A stretch of 64,000 bases of DNA from Poriferisphaera corsica (lineage in GTDB: Bacteria; Planctomycetota; Phycisphaerae; Phycisphaerales; Phycisphaeraceae). Location of the stretch: assembly GCF_007747445.1 (NCBI RefSeq), contig NZ_CP036425.1:744001-808000 (forward strand), read 5' to 3'. Position 1 is the first letter of the stretch. Every line of letters begins with the position of its first letter. Position numbers and translations under genes: made by a program. This document shows positions 8,100 through 17,270 of this stretch, piece by piece. The notes beneath the pieces were generated by a model. That model saw only the letters and a program-made list of their open reading frames with translations. It ran no database searches and was not told where the DNA came from.

Positions 8100-9938
8100 A
8101 TGATGTCAAAGACATTGAATACGCGTAACCTGGCGGCGAGCCAGGATGAGATGACGGATCGTTATATCGGTATGACGGGCGGGGAGGTTTTTCATGAGTT
8201 GATGCGTGAGCATGGTGTTGAAACGATGTTCGGGTATCCGGGCGGGGCGATTTTACCTGTGTTTGATGCGATTCATGAATCCGAACAGTTTAAATTTGTG
8301 TTGTCACGCCATGAGCAGGGCGCTGGGCATATGGCGCAGGGTTATGCTCGGGTGACGGGTAAGCCGGGTGTTGCGCTAGTGACCAGTGGGCCGGGCGCGA
8401 CGAATACGGTGACGCCGTTGCAGGACGCTTTGATGGATGGAACGCCGCTGTTGGTGTTCTCGGGTCAAGTCGCGACGGGTGCGATTGGTACGGATGCGTT
8501 TCAAGAGGCGGACGTGACGGGGATAACGAGGCCGTGTACGAAGTGGAATTGTTTGGTGAAAGATCCGCATGATTTGCCACGCGTGATTAATACGGCTTTT
8601 GAAATTGCGACGACGGGTCGTCCTGGGCCGGTGTTGGTGGATATGCCTAAGGACGTGACGGCTGCAAAGATAACGCGTGCGGTGAATACGAAGCCGTATT
8701 TGCCGGGGTATCACGTTGCGGAATTGGGAGCGAGCGATCAGATTGATTGTGTAGCTGAGATGATCAACAAGGCGAAGAAGCCGTTGTTGTATGTGGGGCA
8801 GGGTGTGATTACAGGTGGGGCGGTTGACGTTCTTCGCAAGTGTGCGGAGCACGCGAATATACCTGTGACAACGACGCTGTTGGGTTTGGGGGCGTTTGAT
8901 GAACTCAGCGATTTGTCGGTTGATTTCCTGGGTATGCATGGCGCGGCTTATGCGAACTGGGCGATGCGTGATGCGGATGTTGTGATCGCGGTGGGGGCGC
9001 GGTTCGATGACCGTGTGACGGGTGATGTGAAGAAGTTTGCACCGAGTGCACGCTTGGCTGAGGCTGAGGGTCGTGGTGGAATTATTCACTTTGATATCTC
9101 GCCGGACAATATTAATAAGACAGTGCAGGTGACGGTGGGTGTTGAAGGGGATGCGAAGAAGAATTTGGAATTGCTGTTGCCGAAGCTGAAGGATGTTGAC
9201 CGAGGTGATTGGTTGGCAGAGATTCATCGGTGGAAGAAGGAGCAGCCATTTAAATATGATGCAGATGAACGTGAGTACCACTTGAAGCCTCAGCAGGTTA
9301 TTGAGGAGATGTGGAAGCAAACGAACAGCGAGGCAATCGTTGTGACGGGTGTGGGGCAGCATCAGATGTGGGCTGCTCAGTTCTACAAGTACCGTACGCC
9401 GCGTCAATGGGTGACGTCGGGTGGTTTAGGTACGATGGGCTTTGGTGTGCCAGCGAGTGTGGGGGCGGCATTAGCTGAGCAGATTGAAGCAGATAAGGAA
9501 GGGCGCGAAGCACGTCAGGTGATCAACATTGACGGTGATGGCAGTTTCAGCATGACCGCGATGGAGATGGCGACGGCAGCTCAATATGGAATCCGTGCGA
9601 AGTCGATTATTTTGAATAACGATTTCCAAGGAATGGTTAAGCAGTGGCAGGACTTGTTCTATGAAGAGCGGTACTCGCATACTGAGATGCATAACCCGGA
9701 TTTTGTGAAGCTTGCGGATGCTTTGAACTGTAAGGGTTTCAGAGTGACGAAGGCGGAGGATTTGCCTAAGGTTATGAAGGCGTTTATTGAGTATGATGGG
9801 CCGGCGGTGCTTGAAGCGCTGGTTGAGAAGCATGAGCATGTTTATCCGATGATGCCTGCGGGCAAGAGTGTGGATGATATGGTGCTTGGGCCTGCGAGTG
9901 AGCAGGGCGATTACGATCCGGCAGATGTACCGGGGTAA
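8100..9938 (+). CDS. ilvB: Acetolactate synthase large (catalytic) subunit
   Basis: IlvB is the ThDP- and FAD-dependent enzyme that condenses two pyruvates to acetolactate (valine/leucine route) or pyruvate with 2-oxobutyrate (isoleucine route). The 612-aa product has the three thiamine-enzyme domains: N-terminal pyrimidine domain with FGYPGGAILP and catalytic Glu72 in SRHEQGAGH, a central FAD-related domain (AVGARFDDRVTG), and the C-terminal pyrophosphate domain with DGDGSFSMTAMEMATA followed by the LNND metal-binding end. Two adjacent ATG codons (8100, 8103) are possible starts. The regulatory subunit gene ilvN, usually adjacent, is not in this window. A strong terminator follows immediately. 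Confidence 0.96.
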   Translation: MMSKTLNTRNLAASQDEMTDRYIGMTGGEVFHELMREHGVETMFGYPGGAILPVFDAIHESEQFKFVLSRHEQGAGHMAQGYARVTGKPGVALVTSGPGATNTVTPLQDALMDGTPLLVFSGQVATGAIGTDAFQEADVTGITRPCTKWNCLVKDPHDLPRVINTAFEIATTGRPGPVLVDMPKDVTAAKITRAVNTKPYLPGYHVAELGASDQIDCVAEMINKAKKPLLYVGQGVITGGAVDVLRKCAEHANIPVTTTLLGLGAFDELSDLSVDFLGMHGAAYANWAMRDADVVIAVGARFDDRVTGDVKKFAPSARLAEAEGRGGIIHFDISPDNINKTVQVTVGVEGDAKKNLELLLPKLKDVDRGDWLAEIHRWKKEQPFKYDADEREYHLKPQQVIEEMWKQTNSEAIVVTGVGQHQMWAAQFYKYRTPRQWVTSGGLGTMGFGVPASVGAALAEQIEADKEGREARQVINIDGDGSFSMTAMEMATAAQYGIRAKSIILNNDFQGMVKQWQDLFYEERYSHTEMHNPDFVKLADALNCKGFRVTKAEDLPKVMKAFIEYDGPAVLEALVEKHEHVYPMMPAGKSVDDMVLGPASEQGDYDPADVPG

Positions 9939-9960
9939 TTGAGTAATGATGAATTGACGA

Positions 9961-9993
9961 AACCGGTAGCCGCGTGGCTACCGGTTTTTTTGT
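9961..9993 (+). terminator. Rho-independent terminator after ilvB
   Basis: An 11-bp perfect stem (AACCGGTAGCC / GGCTACCGGTT) with a GCGT loop and a run of T follows ilvB by 22 bases. It shows that ilvB is transcribed without a downstream partner. Confidence 0.92.
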
Positions 9994-10068
9994 TGGTGAG
10001 GTGAGGGAGGGACGGTATGATTTGTGGATTGTGGTCGCGTCTGTGAACAACACGAACAAGATTGTCGG

Positions 10069-11082
10069 ATGAAGAAGATGATGGATATGGTGAAATGTAT
10101 GGTGATGGCGGGGAGTTTGGTGTGTGCTGTTGGTTTGCAGGGGTGCGGGGTTGGTGAGCAAGCTAGTGATCTGAAGAAGCCACGATTTATAGGGCATGGT
10201 CATGATGTTGGCAGTGAGCATGAAAAAGAAAAAGCGGATGGTGTGCGTGTAAAGCGAATGGGGAGGATGGACTATCCGGCGCTTAGTGAGGTGAGCGGAA
10301 TTGTTCGTGCTCATCCAGATGAGAAGCAGTGGTGGGTGATGAATGATAGTGGTAATGATGCGATCGTTTATGCGATTGATGAGAAGGGGCAGTTGCTGAA
10401 AGAGGTGAAGGTTGCGGGGGCGAGAAATGTGGATTGGGAGGACATTGCGATTGAAGATGGCCGATTGTTCGTTTCGGATTTGGGGAACAATGGGAATGCT
10501 CGAGAAAATTTAGGTGTGTATGCGGTCGGTGGTGTGCTTGATGATGTTGCGGGGGGTGTTGATGTGACGTGGTATGGGATGAAGTATGAGGATCAAGATA
10601 CTTATCCTGCAGCGGTTTTTGAGTTTGATTGTGAGGCTATTTTCTTTTTGGATGGGAAGTTTGCTGTGCTGACGAAACACCGGATGGGGCAGACGAGGAT
10701 GGCGAACCAGGGGACGAAATTGTATATGTTGGATGAGCTGAAGGTGGGTGAGATGAATGTGCTTCGAAAAATCGATGAGAGAAGTGATGTTGGGTATTGG
10801 GTGACGGGTGCAGATGTATCGCCGAGTGGTGATCGATTGGTGGTGCTGGGGCAAACAGAATTATGGGTGTTTGATCGGCCGATGAGTGGGAGTGATAGAT
10901 GGTTGAGTGAAGGTGTGTGTTGGAAAATGTCATTGCCGGCAGAGATGATGAAGCAGGCTGAGGGTGTGTGTTGGGATGATGATCAGATGATTCGGATTGT
11001 GAATGAGCAGCGGGATGTGTATGTGCTGGATGTGGTATATCTCGAGCGATACGGGGTTGGTTTTGATTCTAATGAAAAATGA
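10069..11082 (+). CDS. Lipoprotein with probable beta-propeller domain, function unknown
   Basis: A 337-aa protein. The start at 10069 places MKKMMDMVKC directly before a hydrophobic core and the lipobox LQGC; the longer frame from 10024 adds a polar extension that would spoil the signal. The mature part shows repeated blade-like segments: SGIVRAHPDEKQWWVMNDSG, NVDWEDIAIEDGRLFVSDLG, GADVSPSGDRLVVLGQTELW and AEGVCWDDDQMIRIVNEQ. These resemble propeller proteins that bind or hydrolyse small ligands, but I cannot name a substrate. The next gene begins within about 50 bases on the same strand, so the two probably share a transcript. Confidence 0.7.
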   Translation: MKKMMDMVKCMVMAGSLVCAVGLQGCGVGEQASDLKKPRFIGHGHDVGSEHEKEKADGVRVKRMGRMDYPALSEVSGIVRAHPDEKQWWVMNDSGNDAIVYAIDEKGQLLKEVKVAGARNVDWEDIAIEDGRLFVSDLGNNGNARENLGVYAVGGVLDDVAGGVDVTWYGMKYEDQDTYPAAVFEFDCEAIFFLDGKFAVLTKHRMGQTRMANQGTKLYMLDELKVGEMNVLRKIDERSDVGYWVTGADVSPSGDRLVVLGQTELWVFDRPMSGSDRWLSEGVCWKMSLPAEMMKQAEGVCWDDDQMIRIVNEQRDVYVLDVVYLERYGVGFDSNEK

Positions 11083-11131
11083 GAGTGCATTTTTTCTTGG
11101 ATCAATATGGCTGGTGATTACAATGTATGGC

Positions 11132-12289
11132 ATGAGAAACGCCAAATTGAATGTCTGTGTTATGGGAGTGCTGTTGTGCGTCTGGGGCTTGGGGATCGGT
11201 GCAGTGTTACGGGCGGAGGTGGTTATTGAAAGTGCATTTCCTGAGTTGTGGTTTAATAAACCGGTGTATCTAACACATGTGCCGGACGGGTCGGGGAAGC
11301 TGATTGTGATAGAGCAGGGGGGCGGGGTGTATGTTTTTCCGAATAAAACATATGTGAAGAAGGGGGAGATGGTGCGGATGTTTGATGGGGATACAAAGCA
11401 TGGGCAGATTCGGGCTGATGGTGAGCAGGGATTGCTTGGGTTGGCGGTGCATCCGGATTTTAAGACAACGCGTGAAGTGTTTTTGCATTATTCAGCGATG
11501 AATCCACGACGTGGTATTGTGTCACGGTTTAAGGTCGGGCTGGATTGGGTGATAGATAAACAATCGGAAGTATTGGTGATCGAAGTTGATCAACCATATG
11601 CGAATCATAATGGTGGGACGATTACGTTTGGGCCGGATGGGTATTTGTATGTTGGGTGGGGTGATGGTGGAGCGGCGGGAGATCCGAAGGGGCATGGGCA
11701 GGATCGGGGTACATTGCTAGGTTCTATCTTGCGGATAGATGTTGATCGACGTGAAGGAAGCAAGGGATATGCGGTGCCAAGGGATAATCCATTTGTAAGG
11801 TTGAAGAATGTTCGGCCTGAGATTTGGGCGTGGGGGATTAGGAATCCGTGGCGATTTTCATTTGATCGTGAAACGGGGTTGTTATGGGTTGGTGATGTTG
11901 GGCAGAATAAGTATGAAGAGGTGAGTATTGTGCCACGTGGTGGGAATATGGGATGGAATATCAAGGAAGGAAAGCACGCGTTTAAACGTGGAAGAGGACG
12001 TGGGCTTATTGATCCAGTGTGGGAGTATGGGCGAGATGAGGGGTATTCGATTACGGGTGGTTACGTTTATCGCGGTCAAAAGATCAAGTCTTTGTATGGA
12101 GCGTATGTCTTTGCAGATTTTGTTTCGAGTCACGTTTGGGCATTGCAGTATGACGAGAAACGGGGGGAAGTGAAAAAGCATGTGCGTATTGGTACGGGGC
12201 ATACGCCGGCGAGCTTTGGTGAAGATGCTGATGGGGAGTTGTATATCTGTACGTATGGCGGCGGTATATTTAAATTTACAGAGCGTTAA
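11132..12289 (+). CDS. PQQ-dependent sugar dehydrogenase-like (glucose/sorbosone dehydrogenase family) secreted protein
   Basis: A 385-aa exported six-bladed propeller of the GSDH family, which oxidises sugars using pyrroloquinoline quinone in its characterised members. Family motifs are clear: LGLAVHPDFKTTREVFLHYS, NHNGGTITFGPDGYLYVGWG, GDGGAAGDP, GSILRIDVD, WAWGIRNPWRFSFDRETG, WVGDVGQNKYEEVS and GGNMGWNIKEG. The ATG at 11132 gives a signal peptide (cut near VLRA/EVV). In-frame alternatives at 11072 and 11123 exist and ribosome-site evidence does not decide. Many planctomycete members are sensor-like or fused to cytochromes; this one is a single domain. The actual cofactor and substrate are unknown. 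Confidence 0.85.
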   Translation: MRNAKLNVCVMGVLLCVWGLGIGAVLRAEVVIESAFPELWFNKPVYLTHVPDGSGKLIVIEQGGGVYVFPNKTYVKKGEMVRMFDGDTKHGQIRADGEQGLLGLAVHPDFKTTREVFLHYSAMNPRRGIVSRFKVGLDWVIDKQSEVLVIEVDQPYANHNGGTITFGPDGYLYVGWGDGGAAGDPKGHGQDRGTLLGSILRIDVDRREGSKGYAVPRDNPFVRLKNVRPEIWAWGIRNPWRFSFDRETGLLWVGDVGQNKYEEVSIVPRGGNMGWNIKEGKHAFKRGRGRGLIDPVWEYGRDEGYSITGGYVYRGQKIKSLYGAYVFADFVSSHVWALQYDEKRGEVKKHVRIGTGHTPASFGEDADGELYICTYGGGIFKFTER

Positions 12290-12307
12290 ATATTTACCGG
12301 ATGTGTG

Positions 12308-12568
12308 CTATCGCTTGATTTTTGGATCGTATGAGTTTTTAGATGGATTTTGGAGATCGTTGGTGATTGACTTGGTGAGATCTCGTTTAAAAATTTCTGT
12401 GAAGAGGCAGATGCAGTAGGCTGCAACGACGCAGGCAGTGATAGCGATTTGGTAATCGGCGTAGTTGTATGCGGTTATCGCGATGGCCAACAGTACGATG
12501 AGTAGGAAGGCGCAGATAAAGCGGAGAGGTGTGGTGGCGGCTTGGTGGAGTGGCTCATTCATGGGCAT
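12308..12568 (-). CDS. Small two-helix membrane protein, unknown function
   Basis: An 86-aa frame with two hydrophobic helices (about residues 15-35 and 40-58: FICAFLLIVLLAIAITAYNY and IAITACVVAAYCICLF) and a basic C-terminal tail. It lies between two larger genes and converges on the sugar dehydrogenase gene with an 18-base gap. No known family is recognised. The compact membrane pattern and position suggest a real gene. The start could also be the ATG two codons downstream. Confidence 0.6.
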   Translation of the reverse strand: MPMNEPLHQAATTPLRFICAFLLIVLLAIAITAYNYADYQIAITACVVAAYCICLFTEIFKRDLTKSITNDLQNPSKNSYDPKIKR

Positions 12569-12641
12569 ATTTTAATGGAATATTGCGAGGATGACAGTGG
12601 GGCGTTGGAAATGTCGCAAAGTTATGTTTGGGCGGTATATT

Positions 12642-14507
12642 TCAGGGGATTAACGCGGGTGAGAGTATCTTGAGGTCGAGGATGTGGATGTCGGGGGAAA
12701 GGCGATTCTGCCAATTGTTGATCGCGGGGGAAAAGACGATATCGAGGTTCATGCCGACGGCGAGTTTGGGTGCAAGTTCGCCAAGGCCGAAGCCGACTGC
12801 GCGCATCGAGCGGTTGTTTTGCTTGATGTGAATTGAGAGGTGCGTGCCTTCAGAGCCAATACGGTTGGGTGGGCGATCTAGTGTTACATTGCGAAGAATG
12901 AGTTTGGGTTTTGGGTTTGCGTTGCCAAAGGGTGAGAGGGAATGGATGATCTGAAAGAGCTGCAAGTTGATTTCAGAACATTGAATTTCACCATCAATTT
13001 TGATGGTGTGGCTTAGGTCCTGTTCGGTAAGCAAATCATTGCAGTGGTTGATTAGAGCTTCGCGAAAAGCGGGTACATTGTCTTGGGGAAGCGTGCAACC
13101 GGCAGCGGCTTCGTGGCCGCCAAATTGGGTGAGGTGTTCGCTGCAAGCAGTGAAGGCGGCGTGTATGTTGAAGTTTGCGATCGAACGAGCGGAACCAGAT
13201 GCAGAACCGTCCGGTTGATATGAGAGGACAACGGTGGGGCGATGATATGTTTCGACAATACGGGAGGCAACGATGCCGACAACACCTTTATGCCAATCAT
13301 CGGCACCAATCACAATCGCTCTGTGATTGGGCGAATTGTCGCCAGCGGCTTCGATTTGTTGTTTTGCCTGTTCGATGATTTCGCGTTCAATTTCTTTACG
13401 TTTTTGATTTTCCTGCGTCAGGAAGTCGGCAATGTGTTTGGCTTGATTACCTTGGGCGATGGTTAGGAGAAAGACGGCGTTGCGTGCGTGGCCCATGCGG
13501 CCGCAGGCGTTGAGTCGCGGGCCAAGGACGAATCCGACGTGGTATGCGTCGACTTTCTCGTCACGGAGCTTTGCGGCATCAATGAGTGCGTTGAGTCCGG
13601 GGAAAGGTGTGTTTTTGATGCGTGAGAGGCCGAAGGTTGTGAGGGTACGGTTTTCACCGACAAGTGGGACGACATCGGCGATTGTGCCGAGTGCGACTAG
13701 AGAGATGAGATCGATCATGAGGTTGCGGAAGGGGGCTGGGAGGCTGCCAGAGTTAGGATCGAGGTTGTGGTGGATGCGTGCGAATTGCCAGGCAAGTTTG
13801 AATGCGACACCAGCCCCGCAGAGGTCGCCAAAAGGATAAGGGGTGGGGAGTGATGAGGGGATGCGTGGGTGGACGAGTGTGTGAGCGTTCGGGAGATTCT
13901 CGGCATCAAAGTGGTGGTGGTCGGTGATGATGAGGTCGACACCGAGTTGTTTGGCAAGGTCGGCTTGTTCTGTGGCGGTGATGCCGCAATCGACGGTGAT
14001 GATGAGAGGCGGGGTCGCAGGGTCTTCAGGTTGGCGGTTGAAGATTTTATTTTCTGTATCTTGGTGCCAGTCACCTGAGGCGATGTGTGAGAGGGCTTCG
14101 GAGTTGAGGCCGTAGCCTTCGTCAATGCGGTGGGGGACGTAGCAGGAGACGGTTGCTTTGGCGAGATTCAGGGTGTGGTAGAGGATTGTGGAGGCGGTGA
14201 CACCGTCGACGTCATAGTCGCCGTAGATGACGATCGGTTGGTCGTTGAGCACTGCTTGGCTAATGCGTTGTGCGGCTTGTGTGGCGCCGGGTAAGAGGGC
14301 AGGGTCATGCAGGTTTTTGAGAGTTGGCTTTAGAAAACTGGCGGCTTCTTCAAGGGTATTAATATCACGCTTTAGGAGGAGGTTGGCAATGAGTGGGTGT
14401 TGGTGAATCTGCTGTGCGAATTCGGTAGGCGAGATTTGGGTGGTTTTATTTGGATTTCTCGGGATCCAAGTTGATTTGAGGCCGGATTCTGGATTCATGG
14501 GATCCAT
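12642..14507 (-). CDS. recJ: Single-stranded-DNA-specific exonuclease RecJ
   Basis: RecJ degrades single-stranded DNA 5' to 3' and acts in recombination and mismatch repair. The 621-aa product has the DHH phosphoesterase core with YGDYDVDGVTAS (residues 95-106), TVDCGIT, the DHH triad at 196-198 (ITDHHHFDAE), CGAGVAFKLAW and LVALGTIADVVPL. The DHHA1 domain shows RLNACGRMGHA, GVVGIVASRI and QFGGHEAAAGCTL. The C-terminal part fits the oligonucleotide-binding domain. All metal-binding motifs appear present. An ATG three codons downstream is an alternative start. It stands alone between a small membrane gene and a divergent pilin-like gene. Confidence 0.95.
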   Translation of the reverse strand: MDPMNPESGLKSTWIPRNPNKTTQISPTEFAQQIHQHPLIANLLLKRDINTLEEAASFLKPTLKNLHDPALLPGATQAAQRISQAVLNDQPIVIYGDYDVDGVTASTILYHTLNLAKATVSCYVPHRIDEGYGLNSEALSHIASGDWHQDTENKIFNRQPEDPATPPLIITVDCGITATEQADLAKQLGVDLIITDHHHFDAENLPNAHTLVHPRIPSSLPTPYPFGDLCGAGVAFKLAWQFARIHHNLDPNSGSLPAPFRNLMIDLISLVALGTIADVVPLVGENRTLTTFGLSRIKNTPFPGLNALIDAAKLRDEKVDAYHVGFVLGPRLNACGRMGHARNAVFLLTIAQGNQAKHIADFLTQENQKRKEIEREIIEQAKQQIEAAGDNSPNHRAIVIGADDWHKGVVGIVASRIVETYHRPTVVLSYQPDGSASGSARSIANFNIHAAFTACSEHLTQFGGHEAAAGCTLPQDNVPAFREALINHCNDLLTEQDLSHTIKIDGEIQCSEINLQLFQIIHSLSPFGNANPKPKLILRNVTLDRPPNRIGSEGTHLSIHIKQNNRSMRAVGFGLGELAPKLAVGMNLDIVFSPAINNWQNRLSPDIHILDLKILSPALIP

Positions 14508-14709
14508 GATAACGTAGTTGAAGCTGCAAGTGGAATGGTATTACTCATACAGATGATACGATCGTTATTGTTTGCCAAGTTGAACATTTTTCGGCTGAAA
14601 AAAGGTGTATTGGTGTGAGCTGAAATGCATATTCAGTGCAAAGGGTTCGTGATGTACTTTTTGTGGATTGCGAAATGACAGCAGTAAGAGGCAGAATAAG
14701 GATGAATGC

Positions 14710-15144
14710 ATGAATAGGCTGCTCCATCGGGGGTTCACGTTGGTTGAAATATTGATCGTGGTGGTAATATTGGCCATATTGGCATCGATTGTCATTCCTC
14801 AGTTGAGTCGAGCGGGCGAGCAGGCGAGAGAGAATTCGCTTGCGATGAGTCTGTACCGCATACGGCAGCAACTTGAGATTTACAGAAATCAGCACAATGG
14901 TCATTATCCGTCGCTTGATCAGTTTGATAATCAGATGCTGAAGATGAGTAATGAGAGTGGTGATACTGCTGAGATTGGTACAGATGGATACCTGTTGGGG
15001 CCATATCTGCAAGAGGTGCCTGTGAACCCTTTTACGAGTAAGAAGACGATTGGTATTGGAGAAGTAGGTACAAGTGATTGGTATTACAATGAGTTGACAG
15101 GTGATTTTGCGGCAAACAATTCAGAAAAAGCTGCGAAATTCTGA
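14710..15144 (+). CDS. Type II secretion/type IV pilin-like protein (GspG-like pseudopilin)
   Basis: A 144-aa protein with a class III prepilin leader. MNRLLHRG is followed by FTLVEILIVVVILAILASIV; processing is expected after Gly8, leaving N-terminal methyl-Phe and Glu5. The first ~25 mature residues form the membrane and assembly helix. The C-terminal part (YLLGPYLQEVPVNPFTSKK, then DWYYNELTGDF) is typical of GspG-like major pseudopilins. The start was placed at 14710, after AAGGATG and directly at the leader; the longer frame from 14668 has no support. No other secretion gene is adjacent; planctomycetes often scatter such genes. Confidence 0.85.
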   Translation: MNRLLHRGFTLVEILIVVVILAILASIVIPQLSRAGEQARENSLAMSLYRIRQQLEIYRNQHNGHYPSLDQFDNQMLKMSNESGDTAEIGTDGYLLGPYLQEVPVNPFTSKKTIGIGEVGTSDWYYNELTGDFAANNSEKAAKF

Positions 15145-15300
15145 TTGCTATATAGTGATATTTTAATACCAACATGATGCGGTAGTGAGTTTTGTAAAGT
15201 AGTTGGTGAAATCAACATATCTGTTGTGAACAGCGAGTGGTATACTGACTGGTGTGGTGTCATGCATAGTTAGAAGACCGTGTTGGATATGGAGAGCGTC

Positions 15301-16590
15301 ATGCGTTTTTTAAGGGTATTGTTGTTTGCTTTATGTATCTTGATCACAGCGGTATCGCATGCACAGTTAGGACGCGTGAAAGTAGATACCCGAACGGGCG
15401 TACCGGGCCCGAAAGTCGAAAAGTTTGCAGGCCGCGAAGCATGGATTCGTGTTCGTATTCAGAAAGACACAAAGGCATTGAAGATTGGCGGCCGTGGGCA
15501 AGTCAGAGTTGGGCCCGATGAATCGATGAAGGGACGCGTTCCAGAGCAAACTTGGGATTTACCGATTGAGGTGACTCGGGTTAACAAAGAGTTTTATATC
15601 AAAAGCAAGAGACGCGGGAAGGTGAAGTGGGCGTTACCAGCTTTAATGATGCAGGTTGGTAATGAACGTGTTTTGAAGTTGGGTGATCGTGAGTATCCGC
15701 ACCGTCTGGTTTTAGATGGGAAAAATGTAAGTGCGTTTGATGTAATTAATCATGTACCTTTAGAAGAGTATTTACCGGGGGTTTTAGCCAGAGAGCTGTA
15801 TCCAGATTGGGACGTGAAGGCTTTTGAAGCGCAGGCTGTTGCGGCGAGATCATATGCTTTGTGGGAGATGACATTAAAAACCGGTCGTAAGTTTGATCTC
15901 GAGTCATCGACGGCAAGCCAAGCGTACATTGGGAAAACGAAGGCAAGTAAGCCATTGACTGCAGTCAAGAATACTCGAGGTATGGTTTTATCGTGGGAGG
16001 GAAGAATCGTACCTGCCTTTTATTCGGCATCGCATGGCGGTGTGACGAATGATGCATCGGTCGCATTGCTGGGAAAAACACCATTGATAAAACCCTTGAT
16101 GGGTAAGAATGTCGGTGACTGGGGTAAGGTTGGTGCAAAGGTTTATAGCTGGGGTCCGCAAAAAAGAAATCGACAAATGCTGTCGAAACGTATTGCTGCG
16201 TATGCCAAACGTAGAGGTCATCAGGCGTCTCAGCTGACGGAAATTCGGCGTGTTGTTGTAACAAAGAAAAGTAAGCAGGGGAGGCCAATAGAATTTGGTA
16301 TCGTTGATCGTAATGGAAAAATGTATTTACTGCCGTGCGAATGGTTTCGCAATGCATGTAATTACAGTGATGGGCGATCGATACCGAAGCTTGCCCGAAA
16401 AGACATTGTAAAAAGTAGTTTCTTGACGGTTACGATTAAAGGTAACGAAGTGATTTTCAATGGCAGAGGGTATGGGCATGGCGTGGGGATGAGCCAATGG
16501 GGGGCGCAAGGCATGGCATTGAAGGGGTATACGTTTCAACAAATATTAAGCAACTATTACGCGGGTGCGGCAATCGCAAAATTGTATTAA
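15301..16590 (+). CDS. SpoIID/LytB-domain protein, probable peptidoglycan lytic enzyme
   Basis: A 429-aa exported protein. The ATG at 15301 follows GGAGAG and opens into a signal peptide ending near SHAQ. The SpoIID core begins near residue 155 with the hallmark PLEEYLPGVLARELYPDWDV and AFEAQAVAARSYALWEM, where a Glu of the first block is the proposed catalytic acid. It continues with AFYSASHGGVTNDAS, and ends with the conserved GRGYGHGVGMSQWGAQGMAL. SpoIID trims glycan strands lacking stem peptides; LytB-type proteins enhance amidases. Planctomycetes have thin peptidoglycan, so a wall-remodelling role is plausible. The gene stands alone. Confidence 0.9.
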   Translation: MRFLRVLLFALCILITAVSHAQLGRVKVDTRTGVPGPKVEKFAGREAWIRVRIQKDTKALKIGGRGQVRVGPDESMKGRVPEQTWDLPIEVTRVNKEFYIKSKRRGKVKWALPALMMQVGNERVLKLGDREYPHRLVLDGKNVSAFDVINHVPLEEYLPGVLARELYPDWDVKAFEAQAVAARSYALWEMTLKTGRKFDLESSTASQAYIGKTKASKPLTAVKNTRGMVLSWEGRIVPAFYSASHGGVTNDASVALLGKTPLIKPLMGKNVGDWGKVGAKVYSWGPQKRNRQMLSKRIAAYAKRRGHQASQLTEIRRVVVTKKSKQGRPIEFGIVDRNGKMYLLPCEWFRNACNYSDGRSIPKLARKDIVKSSFLTVTIKGNEVIFNGRGYGHGVGMSQWGAQGMALKGYTFQQILSNYYAGAAIAKLY

Positions 16591-16606
16591 GACAAGCTCG
16601 AAAAAT

Positions 16607-16915
16607 TTATGGGTCAATTTTGATTTTCGGAAGTTCTTTATCGACTTGTGGGAAGTAACGTCGAATAACTGCACAATCAAATTTACTCATGATTGCCGAG
16701 GCAGGTTCATTCTGCAGCAGAAAAAGAAACGCTTTATGTACAACTTTGGAGGGAGGTATGGTACCGCCGCACCATAATTCGTAATCGGCAAAATTGAGTG
16801 TCACTTTGTATTGAAAAGTTGAGTCCGAATCTTTGACGGCAACGTCATAAATCCAAGAGTTGCTGTTTTCAATTTCAGTGCCGATGTTGATTTCTGGCAT
16901 AAGCGAGTCTCGCAT
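16607..16915 (-). CDS. Conserved-looking hypothetical protein, about 100 aa
   Basis: A 102-aa soluble protein without signal peptide or membrane helix. It has an alternating beta pattern (WIYDVAVKDSDSTFQYKVTL), then ELWCGGTIPPSKVVHKAFLFLLQ and VIRRYFPQVDKELP. The balanced composition and good hydrophobic pattern suggest a folded protein. I do not recognise the family. It is divergent from the acidic small protein at 16950 (gap 34 bases), so both promoters would lie in or near that gap. The internal ATG five codons in (16900) is an alternative start. Confidence 0.6.
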   Translation of the reverse strand: MRDSLMPEINIGTEIENSNSWIYDVAVKDSDSTFQYKVTLNFADYELWCGGTIPPSKVVHKAFLFLLQNEPASAIMSKFDCAVIRRYFPQVDKELPKIKIDP

Positions 16916-16949
16916 AGTTTTAGTGGCAAGTTTACGATAAGGATATCAT

Positions 16950-17174
16950 ATGGAAGGTCGTAAGTCGCATGATAACGATTGGGATGACGAAGAGGACCCT
17001 AAGCTTGCGATCCGGAGGCATACTGACCGCTGTTTTCATCGCGTTGAGGAGGTTGTTCAGGGAGGATATATCGTAGAGGGGATCATGATCGGTGAGGATG
17101 AGGTTGCGGAGGTGCGAAAGACGGGCGATGATGGCGGTTTACCTCAATGTAATGTGCCAGAAGATGAAAAATAG
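16950..17174 (+). CDS. Small acidic hypothetical protein
   Basis: A 74-aa frame beginning MEGRKSHDNDWDDEED, with many Asp/Glu and no hydrophobic segment. A good ribosome site (AAGGAT, 6 bases spacing) precedes the ATG. No family is recognised. It lies about 100 bases upstream of a permease gene on the same strand. Confidence 0.5.
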   Translation: MEGRKSHDNDWDDEEDPKLAIRRHTDRCFHRVEEVVQGGYIVEGIMIGEDEVAEVRKTGDDGGLPQCNVPEDEK

Positions 17175-17270
17175 TCTTGTTAAGGCGCGAAAATTTGAAA
17201 TTCGAGGCGTTTTTGTACGTCATTTAGATTGACGTGACGATTTCCTTGCAGGAAGATGGTGGCTTAAAAC

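Noticed and set aside
8376-9407. Minus-strand frame of 343 codons inside ilvB
   Set aside because: It is antisense to a clear acetolactate synthase and rich in Arg/His from codon bias.
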